Of a stretch of DNA of 5,460 nt, positions 1-4,830 are shown piece after piece. Position 1 is the stretch's first letter; each line of letters opens with the position of its first letter. The position numbers and the translations under genes were made by a program. Source of the stretch: CAZJQD01 sp964548165 [NCBI: uncultured bacterium]. GTDB taxonomy: Bacteria; UBA8481. The stretch lies in NCBI GenBank assembly GCA_964548165.1, contig CAZJQD010000045.1:1-5460 (forward strand), given 5' to 3'. The notes under the pieces are model-generated. The model ran no database searches. It was not told where the DNA came from and was given only the letters and a program-made list of their open reading frames with translations.

Positions 1-329
1 CCGTCCTCGAAGATGACGTAGACGTACGAGAAGCCGAAGTCGGTGGTGCCGCGGACGGCCCGGACCTTCGGCGCCGCCGTGAGGGCCGTGACGATCGGGT
101 AGGTGACCTGGTCCTCGATGACGTTGGGCGGCCGCCCCGGCCACTTCGTGTAGATGATGACCTGGGTATCGGAGATGTCGGGGATGGCGTCGAGGGGGAT
201 CGCCTTCATCGACTGCCAGGCCAGCATGCAGAGGAAGGCGATGAGGGCGATGGTGAAGAGGCGGTTCCGCGCCGAGAACGCGATCAGGCGCTCGATGGGC
301 CCGTTCTCGATGTGACCGTCGCTATGCAT
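1..329 (-). CDS. cusA: CusA/CzcA-family heavy-metal RND efflux pump, N-terminal part (truncated by window edge)
   Basis: This is the inner-membrane, proton-driven pump of a tripartite heavy-metal efflux system. Only the first 109 complete codons are in the window; family members are usually a little over 1000 residues. The translation shows the first transmembrane helix at about residues 24-41 and then the HME-RND signature stretches LDAIPDISDTQVI (46-58), DQVTYPIVTAL (73-83) and FGFSYVYVIFEDG (98-110). These align closely by eye with E. coli CusA. The start is the only in-frame ATG before the first helix and lies 3 bases after the cusB stop, with no clear Shine-Dalgarno, so translation is probably coupled to cusB. 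The N-terminus carries about 10 extra residues relative to E. coli CusA, with His2 and His6. Family assignment is firm. The substrate (Cu/Ag versus Zn/Co/Cd) cannot be settled because the methionine relay residues lie outside the window. Confidence 0.95.
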   Translation of the reverse strand, partial: MHSDGHIENGPIERLIAFSARNRLFTIALIAFLCMLAWQSMKAIPLDAIPDISDTQVIIYTKWPGRPPNVIEDQVTYPIVTALTAAPKVRAVRGTTDFGFSYVYVIFED

Positions 330-332
330 GGG

Positions 333-1748
333 CTAGTGGCTGGAGTGGTCGTGAACGGGCGCCGCGGTGGGTGCCGCAGTGGGCGCCGAGGCAGGTTGCG
401 AGGGCGGGCGAGTGATCGAATTGGTCGAGGCCGCGCCGGGCGAGGGCGTCGCGCCGGGCGAGGACGTCGCGCCGTGGCCGGCATGGGGCGAGGAGCCGGG
501 GGTGCCGAGGCCGCGCAGCTGGGACTCGGAGTCGAGGTAGAAGGCGCCGCGCTCGACGATGGTGTCTCCCTCCTTCAGTCCCTCGAGGATCTCGTAGTAG
601 CCGCCGGTCGTGGTGCCGAGCCGCACGTTCACGGCCTCGAAGATACCGGGGGCGTGTTCGCGGAAGACGATGTTGCGGGTGCCGGTCGCGAGGACCGCAT
701 CGGCGGGAACCATCAGCGCATCCGGGGAGCCTCCCGTGCCGGCGACCTGGATCGTCAGCTCCGAGAACATGCCGGGCTTGAGCGCATGATCGGGATTGGG
801 GATCGAGATCCGGACGCGGTTCGTGCGCGTGGAGGCCTCGATCGTCGGGTAGATGTAGGTGATCGTTCCCGTGAAGGTCCGGTTGGCGATGCCGGCGAAC
901 GTGGCGCTGACCGGTTGGCCCACGCGCACGCTCGGGATGTCCTGCTCGTAGATGTCCGCGATCAGCCAGACTTCCTTGATGTCGGCGATCTGGTAGAGGA
1001 TCGATGCGGGATCGATCTGGTCCCCGTGCACGGCCTGGATGCGCTGGACGTAGCCGGTGACGGGGGAACGCAGGGTGAAGGTCCGCGAGACCCGGCGATC
1101 GTGCTCCACGCCCGCGATGACCTCCTCGGGAACGTTCCACTGCCGGAGGCGGTGGCGGGCGGCGTCGCGCAGGTTCTCGGCGCCCTCTCGTGCGAACGGA
1201 TCGGCGTCCTCGCCGAGCGCGTCCACCGAACGCAGCGCGAGCAGATACTCCTCCTGCGTGCTCACGATCTCGGGCGCGTAGATGTCGAGTAGCGCCTGTC
1301 CCGCGCTCACCATGACCTCCAGCGATCCGACGTGGACCTTCTCGACCCATCCCATCATGCGCGAGTGGACGTGGTGCACGCGCTCGGTGTTCACCTCGAT
1401 GCGCCCCACGGTGCGGATCCGGTGATCGGCCGCGCGCCGCTCGACGCGAACGGTGCGCAGGCCCAAGAGCCTCGACTCCTCGGCCGAGACGTGGATGGTG
1501 CCGTCGTCGGCCGATCCCGTGCCGCCGTCGCGGTAGACGGGCTGGAGCTTCATGCCGCAGACGGGGCAGTTCCCGGGTTCCGGCTCGCGCAAGTAGGGGT
1601 GCATGGAGCAGGTGTAATACTCGACCGCGCGCTCGGCGGTGGCTCCTCCGACAGTTCCCCTCTGCATCCACCACCAGCTGGCCGCGCCGGCGACGGCGGC
1701 CAGCGCCAGGAGCGCGAGGAGCAGGAGGATGATGCCGCGGCGGGTCAT
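333..1748 (-). CDS. cusB: CusB-like periplasmic adaptor (membrane-fusion protein) with N-terminal heavy-metal-binding domain
   Basis: This adaptor links the RND pump to the outer-membrane channel and probably binds metal itself. The chosen start gives 471 residues. It is an ATG overlapping the cusC stop as ATGA, with GGAG six bases upstream. An ATG 12 bases earlier (1760) gives 475 residues but has no ribosome binding site. Numbering from the longer form: membrane anchor or signal segment 9-31 ending in a Trp run; heavy-metal-binding domain 48-76 with CSMH (51-54) and CPVCGM (65-70); HlyD/CusB-type barrel-sandwich and hairpin regions about 118-260, including RSPVTGYVQR (231-240); beta-barrel about 262-340; membrane-proximal region about 345-415. 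The tail from 420 is Pro/Ala/Ser/Thr-rich with His (HAGHG, then HDHSSH at the C-terminus), and its DNA contains short tandem repeats. Membership of the CusB family is clear. The domain borders are estimates. Confidence 0.95.
   Translation of the reverse strand: MTRRGIILLLLALLALAAVAGAASWWWMQRGTVGGATAERAVEYYTCSMHPYLREPEPGNCPVCGMKLQPVYRDGGTGSADDGTIHVSAEESRLLGLRTVRVERRAADHRIRTVGRIEVNTERVHHVHSRMMGWVEKVHVGSLEVMVSAGQALLDIYAPEIVSTQEEYLLALRSVDALGEDADPFAREGAENLRDAARHRLRQWNVPEEVIAGVEHDRRVSRTFTLRSPVTGYVQRIQAVHGDQIDPASILYQIADIKEVWLIADIYEQDIPSVRVGQPVSATFAGIANRTFTGTITYIYPTIEASTRTNRVRISIPNPDHALKPGMFSELTIQVAGTGGSPDALMVPADAVLATGTRNIVFREHAPGIFEAVNVRLGTTTGGYYEILEGLKEGDTIVERGAFYLDSESQLRGLGTPGSSPHAGHGATSSPGATPSPGAASTNSITRPPSQPASAPTAAPTAAPVHDHSSH
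357..392. repeat. Imperfect 12-base tandem repeat inside the cusB 3' end
   Basis: Three consecutive 12-base units start with GGGCGCCG or GGGTGCCG. The first two differ at two bases and the third diverges after its first eight. On the minus strand they encode the Pro-Thr-Ala-Ala repeats of the adaptor's C-terminal linker, just before the terminal His-rich HDHSSH. Confidence 0.6.
433..468. repeat. Tandem 18-base repeat inside the cusB 3' end
   Basis: Two adjacent 18-base units (433-450 and 451-468) differ at one base and are followed by the first six bases of a third unit. On the minus strand they encode two copies of a six-residue unit, [ST]-x-S-P-G-A, in the low-complexity tail of the adaptor protein. 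This is a small coding repeat prone to slippage, not a mobile element. Confidence 0.8.
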
Positions 1749-3319
1749 GGGGTTCTCCATTCGAGCATTCGGCTGCTCGTCTCTTCATACATGGCGACGG
1801 CCCGGTAGAAATTTGCCGTGCTCTCGATCGCGCCCAGCTCGTAGTTGAGCACCGCGTTGAGGTTGGACATGACGTCCATGAAGTCGACGGTGCCGGAGCG
1901 GTACCCCGCGAGGGACGCCTCGAGAGCGAGCCGGGCCTGGGGAATGATGGTGTTCTCGTAGAGCGCATGCTGGGCGGCGGCGGTCCGGGCCATCGCTATC
2001 GCGCTCCGGGCGTCCCGCGACGCGGAGAGCCGCGCGGCTTCGCTGCGAGCCTCGGCCTCCTCCCGGCGAGCCTCAGCTTCCCTTAGGCCCGGCACCTGGC
2101 GCGCGGCGCTCCAGATGGGCAGTGTCAGGGCGGCGCCTACCTCCCAACCCGCGTCGCGCCCGTCGCTCAGGATGACCTCGCCCATCAGCTCGATGTCGGG
2201 CACGAACATGGAACGGGCCACGTCCACGCCGGCGCGGGCCGCCTCCAGCCCGGCAGCAGCCACCGCGACGGCCGGGCATTCCGCCTCGTCCACGCCGTGG
2301 ATATCGAGCGTGTAGGGGATGAGTTCCCCGGGCGTATTGACGGGAACGGAGGCTTCGATGCCGATGAGCTGGTTGATGTCGGCGGCCACCACGGTGCGGC
2401 GGCCTTCGAGCATGAGGAGCCGATCGCGCAGCATGGAGTACTCGAGCTGGGCGCGGAGGATGTCGGACTGGCGGCCCTGTCCGGAGCGATACATCGCTTC
2501 CGCGCCGCGGGTCATCAGGTCGAGGATGCGCTGGATGCGGGTCAACGTGATGGCGGAGGCGTCGACGGAGTAGAGGTCGATGAAGGACTCCTTGAGCTGC
2601 TTGAGCGTCATGGAGACCTCGAGCCGGTACTCGGCGTTCATCCGGCCCGCCATCCGTTCCTCGAGCCGTGACATGGGCCCGAGTTTTCCGAGGGGAACCA
2701 TCTGGCTCCAGGAGACAGCCGTCGCATTCATGCGATCGTCGCGCACGCTGACCATGCCGCCCGGGTCGACCATGACATCCTGCTCGACCTCGCTCATCAG
2801 GCGTGCGCCCAGGCGCGGATCCGGCAACGCGCCAGCCTGGGAAGGTCGCTGGGCGGCCGCGCGCGCGGCGGCCGAGTCGGCGCGCAGGCGGGGGTTGTTC
2901 TGGAGCATCCGGATCGCGAGATCGGTGAGGCGCACGCGCTCGACCGGCACGAAGGGCGGGTGGACCGGCGAGGAGGCAAAGAGGACGGCGGTATCGAGCG
3001 TTGTGTGGACGGCAGGGGAGGCGACCGGTTCCTGGGTGACCGGCGGGGTGGGACGCGAGGCGGGCCGCGGCGAGGAAGGGGGTGCCGAGGAACGGGCCGA
3101 GGTTCGGGTTGTTGCGCGGGTTGCCGGCCGCGGGATCGAGGCGCTTGGCGCCGCTGGACGCTGCTGCGTCGAGCGGCTCGCGGTGGCATGAGCGGCGTGG
3201 CGCTCGTCGGCGCCGGTCGTCTCGCCCTGGGCGGGCATGGGGGCGAGGAGCACCAGGCTCGCCGCGATGTAGACGCTCAGGTGAGCAACGGACATGAGCG
3301 CTAGACTAGCAGGATTCAT
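1745..3319 (-). CDS. cusC: CusC-like TolC-family outer-membrane efflux channel with long low-complexity N-terminus
   Basis: This 524-residue protein would form the trimeric outer-membrane exit duct of the Cus-type system. A hydrophobic segment at 11-30 followed by AQG looks like a type I signal peptide. There is no lipobox cysteine, unlike E. coli CusC. Residues 33-105 are rich in Pro, Ser, Thr, Arg and Ala and resemble a disordered linker. The two outer-membrane efflux repeats follow: GALPDPRLG (163-171), a hallmark of this family in metal operons; long Ala/Arg/Glu-rich helices (for example 415-450); a strand-like GAALTLPIW (395-403); and AGYRSGTVDFMDVM (471-484) near the end. The stop overlaps the cusB start. 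The assigned ATG (3319) has GGA directly beside it, too close for a good ribosome site. A second ATG at 3295 would shorten the signal peptide by eight residues and is possible. Family is firm; the exact start is uncertain. Confidence 0.92.
   Translation of the reverse strand: MNPASLALMSVAHLSVYIAASLVLLAPMPAQGETTGADERHAAHATASRSTQQRPAAPSASIPRPATRATTRTSARSSAPPSSPRPASRPTPPVTQEPVASPAVHTTLDTAVLFASSPVHPPFVPVERVRLTDLAIRMLQNNPRLRADSAAARAAAQRPSQAGALPDPRLGARLMSEVEQDVMVDPGGMVSVRDDRMNATAVSWSQMVPLGKLGPMSRLEERMAGRMNAEYRLEVSMTLKQLKESFIDLYSVDASAITLTRIQRILDLMTRGAEAMYRSGQGRQSDILRAQLEYSMLRDRLLMLEGRRTVVAADINQLIGIEASVPVNTPGELIPYTLDIHGVDEAECPAVAVAAAGLEAARAGVDVARSMFVPDIELMGEVILSDGRDAGWEVGAALTLPIWSAARQVPGLREAEARREEAEARSEAARLSASRDARSAIAMARTAAAQHALYENTIIPQARLALEASLAGYRSGTVDFMDVMSNLNAVLNYELGAIESTANFYRAVAMYEETSSRMLEWRTP
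1755..1758 (-). promoter_or_regulatory. Shine-Dalgarno deciding the cusB start
   Basis: On the minus strand GGAG lies six bases before the ATG at 1748-1746. That ATG shares ATGA with the cusC stop. The earlier in-frame ATG at 1760 overlaps this GGAG and has no purine-rich tract of its own, so the downstream start is preferred. Confidence 0.7.
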
Positions 3320-3504
3320 TCCAACATGTGATTACTGGAGTTCGCGATTTTCACCTGGTGCGCGGTGTGGCATATGACACAGGCGTGGAGCGTATGCCGC
3401 GCATCGGGGCCGCGAGGGGCCCGCAAGTTCTGTATTCTGAAGAAGCTCACCGCGGCACGGAAACTGCTGATATCGTAAGGCGTGGTAAATAACAGGCCCA
3501 GCAT
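3316..3504 (-). CDS. Doubtful 62-residue ORF with a CXXCH motif filling the intergenic region
   Basis: An in-frame ATG at 3504-3502, within the GCATGC that also holds the transglycosylase ATG, opens a 62-codon frame. Its TGA overlaps the cusC ATG as ATGA. The C-terminal half reads HTLHACVICHTAHQ (37-50), containing a heme-c-type or metal-type CXXCH with extra histidines. Against a real gene: no Shine-Dalgarno, no signal peptide of the usual form (needed for heme attachment), and rare codons (TTA, AGA, ATA) with lower third-position GC than the neighbours. The cysteine codons also coincide with the CRP-like dyad. It could be a leader peptide for cusC, a relic, or chance. I do not recognise a family. 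Confidence 0.2.
   Translation of the reverse strand: MLGLLFTTPYDISSFRAAVSFFRIQNLRAPRGPDARHTLHACVICHTAHQVKIANSSNHMLE
3320..3502. promoter_or_regulatory. Divergent intergenic region between the efflux operon and the transglycosylase
   Basis: This 183-base stretch separates two divergent transcription units and should hold promoters for both. It is less GC-rich than the flanking genes, especially at 3322-3353 and 3427-3495. No -35/-10 pair is convincing on either strand. The best plus-strand -10-like hexamer is TATTCT near 3433. Recognisable elements are a CRP-like dyad at 3366-3381 and a longer inverted repeat, GGCATA (3369-3374) with TATGCC (3393-3398). No CueR-, CsoR- or CopY-type operator was recognised. 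Confidence 0.6.
3366..3381. promoter_or_regulatory. CRP/FNR-like palindromic operator candidate
   Basis: TGTGG-CATATG-ACACA is a 16-base dyad that is symmetric except for one base pair (3370/3377). It matches the classical CRP layout TGTGA-N6-TCACA at 8 of 10 conserved bases. It lies 47 bases upstream of the cusC start and 122 bases upstream of the transglycosylase start, a sensible place for a site acting on either promoter. The assignment rests only on sequence resemblance, and the binding protein is unknown. Confidence 0.35.
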
Positions 3505-4135
3505 GCGTTTTGCCGCCGCGCTCGTCGTGGCCTCGATCTTCGGTATCCCGATGGCCGCGTCCGCCGATACCGGACCGTCGACGCGCGCCGCGAACTCCCG
3601 GTTCGTGGATCGCACATCCGCCGTCGAGGGCCTGGTGGGAGGCTGGCGGGATTCGGTCGATCCCGACCTTGTCCTGGCCGTGATCCGCGCGGAGTCGAAT
3701 TTCAACCCGCGTGCGGTCTCCCCGAAGGGGGCCATGGGGCTCATGCAGTTGATGCCGGCCACGGCCAGGTCCCTGGGCGTGGCCAGTCCGTTCGACCCCG
3801 CGGAGAACATTCGCGGGGGTGTGGAATACTTGAGGCGCCAGTTGATGCGATTTGGTCGCGTGGATCTGGCTCTTGCCGCATATAATGCCGGACCGGAGGC
3901 GGTGGCGCGGTACGGGGGGATTCCTCCATACCGCGAGACGCGGGAGTATGTGCGCCGGGTCATGGACGAATGGGCGCGTCGTCGAGGCGGCGCGGTCGAG
4001 GAGGGTATTCTTGCCGCCGCCCCGGCCGGCCGTGGGACTGGATATGGCGCCGTGCATTTTGCGCACGGTCGGAAGGAACCCGCGGTCGAGGCGTTCAGCG
4101 CCGCGACGGCGCTCCTCTGGAACGCGACGCGCTAG
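3503..4135 (+). CDS. SLT-family lytic transglycosylase (periplasmic)
   Basis: This enzyme cleaves the glycan strands of peptidoglycan to give 1,6-anhydro-muropeptides. The ATG at 3503 gives 210 residues and is preferred over an in-frame GTG at 3482 because a signal peptide then begins directly (MRFAAALVVA, hydrophobic to about 17, cleavage near ASA/D at 21-22). A weak AGG lies six bases upstream. The catalytic SLT (Slt70 C-terminal-like, lysozyme-fold) domain covers about 50-155: AVIRAESNFNPRAVSPKGA (59-77) with probable catalytic Glu64, MGLMQLMPATA (78-88), ENIRGGVEYL (101-110) and LALAAYNAGPEAV (122-134). The last 50 or so residues match no domain I know. No LysM or membrane anchor is present, so it is probably soluble in the periplasm. 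It is followed after 81 bases by the Cys-rich lipoprotein gene and probably shares its transcript. The nearest family is general SLT/MltE/Slt-like; no gene name is justified. Confidence 0.93.
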   Translation: MRFAAALVVASIFGIPMAASADTGPSTRAANSRFVDRTSAVEGLVGGWRDSVDPDLVLAVIRAESNFNPRAVSPKGAMGLMQLMPATARSLGVASPFDPAENIRGGVEYLRRQLMRFGRVDLALAAYNAGPEAVARYGGIPPYRETREYVRRVMDEWARRRGGAVEEGILAAAPAGRGTGYGAVHFAHGRKEPAVEAFSAATALLWNATR

Positions 4136-4201
4136 AGATCCGCGCGTTGCGCGGCCGCTTGCGGCCGACGATGGATCTCGATTGAAATGGTCTTCGGACC
4201 C
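4135..4201 (+). promoter_or_regulatory. Structured leader: predicted three-way junction plus UUCG hairpin before the lipoprotein gene
   Basis: An outer 7-base-pair stem pairs GAGATCC (4135-4141) with GGATCTC (4173-4179). Inside it lie a hairpin GCGC-GTT-GCGC (4142-4152) and a hairpin GGCCG-CTTG-CGGCC (4153-4166) with a CUUG tetraloop. A separate hairpin GGTC-TTCG-GACC (4189-4200) carries the very stable cUUCGg loop and ends one base before the AGGAGG ribosome site. The fold begins on the last base of the transglycosylase stop codon. No U-tract follows, so it is not an ordinary intrinsic terminator. It could set mRNA processing or stability, or gate ribosome access. It matches no riboswitch class I know. 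Confidence 0.45.
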
Positions 4202-4207
4202 AGGAGG
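4202..4207 (+). promoter_or_regulatory. Shine-Dalgarno of the Cys-rich lipoprotein gene
   Basis: A perfect AGGAGG lies nine bases before the ATG at 4217. This decides the start: the upstream in-frame ATG at 4187 lies before the ribosome site, and starting there would put ten residues in front of the lipoprotein signal peptide. Confidence 0.8.
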
Positions 4208-4216
4208 AATGGAAGC

Positions 4217-4717
4217 ATGAAGCGATTTGGATGGGCAGTTCTCGGACTTGTTGCGGTGGTGTCCCTGGCCGCGTGTGGTGGGGCCTCGTCGCCGCCCGCG
4301 CCCGCCGCTCCGGCTCCCGCCGCCGCGCCCGCCGCGCCTGCTCCGGCCGACGCCGCGACGGCCGCCTTCAAGTGCCCGATGCCCGAGGATAACTTCTACA
4401 GCAACGCGGCCGGTAAGTGCCCGAAGTGCGGCATGGATCTCGTGCCGAACACGCCCGCCGGTGACACCGCCGCGGCCGCTGGCGGGACGCAGGTCTCCTG
4501 CGCCTGTCCCGCCGACGCACATTGCGACGCCTGCAAGCGCGGTGAGGCCTGTGTCTGCCCGAAGCCGGCTCATGGCGGCGGCGCATCCACGGGTGGCGGA
4601 GCCTGCACGCGTGAAGGAGCGGCTTGCGATCATGCGGCCGGAGCAACCGCGGGGAGCGCGGCGGCAACCGGCGCCTGCAATCACGCGAGCGGCGGAGCCT
4701 GCGCGGCCAAGTCCTAG
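4217..4717 (+). CDS. Cys-rich lipoprotein: heavy-metal-binding domain plus metallothionein-like tail
   Basis: The product has 166 residues. Residues 1-20 form a lipoprotein signal peptide (MKRF, hydrophobic core, lipobox LAAC with Cys20). Residues 21-50 are an Ala/Pro linker. Residues 51-78 are a short heavy-metal-binding domain, KCPMP (52-56) and KCPKCGMDLVP (67-77), of the type fused to CusB proteins and copper ATPases. Here Pro56 replaces the usual His. The tail (91-166) has ten cysteines and four histidines. Six of these cysteines form CxC-x5-CxxC-x5-CxC (95-114), and the C-terminus has paired CDH/CNH units. From composition it should bind soft metal ions such as Cu(I), Ag(I), Zn or Cd at the membrane surface. 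That function is inferred, since the tail matches no named metallothionein family I recognise. The divergent Cus operon supports a metal role. A strong ribosome site precedes it and a terminator follows. Confidence 0.88.
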   Translation: MKRFGWAVLGLVAVVSLAACGGASSPPAPAAPAPAAAPAAPAPADAATAAFKCPMPEDNFYSNAAGKCPKCGMDLVPNTPAGDTAAAAGGTQVSCACPADAHCDACKRGEACVCPKPAHGGGASTGGGACTREGAACDHAAGATAGSAAATGACNHASGGACAAKS

Positions 4718-4748
4718 CACTTCGAAGCTTCAGCCGACGGTTCCACGG

Positions 4749-4782
4749 GAGGCGGCCCGGTCTCGGGCCGCCTCTTTTTTTT
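4749..4782 (+). terminator. Strong intrinsic terminator
   Basis: An 11-base-pair perfect GC-rich stem, GAGGCGGCCCG (4749-4759) with CGGGCCGCCTC (4764-4774), has a four-base loop and is followed by eight T (4775-4782). It lies 31 bases after the lipoprotein stop and ends the transglycosylase-lipoprotein unit, insulating the mutase gene. Confidence 0.95.
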
Positions 4783-4799
4783 ACGGGACGTCTCGGATA

Positions 4800-4818
4800 G
4801 GATGATGCGCAATCATCC
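4800..4818 (+). promoter_or_regulatory. Inverted repeat abutting the mutase ribosome site
   Basis: GGATGAT (4800-4806) and ATCATCC (4812-4818) are perfect 7-base arms around a 5-base centre. The repeat ends one base before AGGAGG. It could be a repressor operator near the transcription start or a small hairpin next to the ribosome site. Only 48 bases separate the upstream terminator from the mutase start, so the promoter must lie in this stretch or overlap the terminator. Confidence 0.4.
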
Positions 4819-4819
4819 C

Positions 4820-4825
4820 AGGAGG
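4820..4825 (+). promoter_or_regulatory. Shine-Dalgarno of the methylmalonyl-CoA mutase gene
   Basis: A perfect AGGAGG lies five bases before the ATG at 4831, fixing the start of the mutase reading frame. Confidence 0.85.
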
Positions 4826-4830
4826 CGGTC

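Noticed and set aside
312-1292. 326-residue plus-strand frame antisense to cusB
   Set aside because: It has Gly/Arg/Asp-rich composition with no domain and lies opposite a well-supported gene.
322-1968. 548-residue minus-strand frame overlapping cusB
   Set aside because: It is an Arg/Pro/His-rich out-of-frame reading of cusB and the end of cusC, typical of high-GC shadows; the true frame has clear domains.
3407-3422. GGGCC-N6-GGCCC inverted repeat
   Set aside because: It is a five-base GC stem with a six-base loop in GC-rich DNA, expected by chance and without a T-tract.
3482-3502. GTG start for the transglycosylase
   Set aside because: It adds seven polar residues ahead of the signal peptide, with AAGG only one base upstream; the ATG at 3503 is a better fit.
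3505-3963. Upstream extension of the CXXCH mini-ORF to 215 codons
   Set aside because: This part is antisense to the transglycosylase coding region, so its openness is explained by that gene; only the intergenic part deserves attention.
4187-4216. Earlier ATG for the lipoprotein gene
   Set aside because: It lies upstream of the AGGAGG and within the leader hairpin, and would put ten residues before a textbook lipoprotein signal peptide.
3332-4720. 462-residue minus-strand frame antisense to the transglycosylase and lipoprotein
   Set aside because: It crosses two real genes and the intergenic region, shows low-complexity Gly/Arg sequence and no recognisable motif.
4721-4733. Short palindromes around CTTCGAAGCTTC
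   Set aside because: They are small overlapping palindromes after the lipoprotein stop, with no extension and no clear role; the terminator 20 bases on explains this region.
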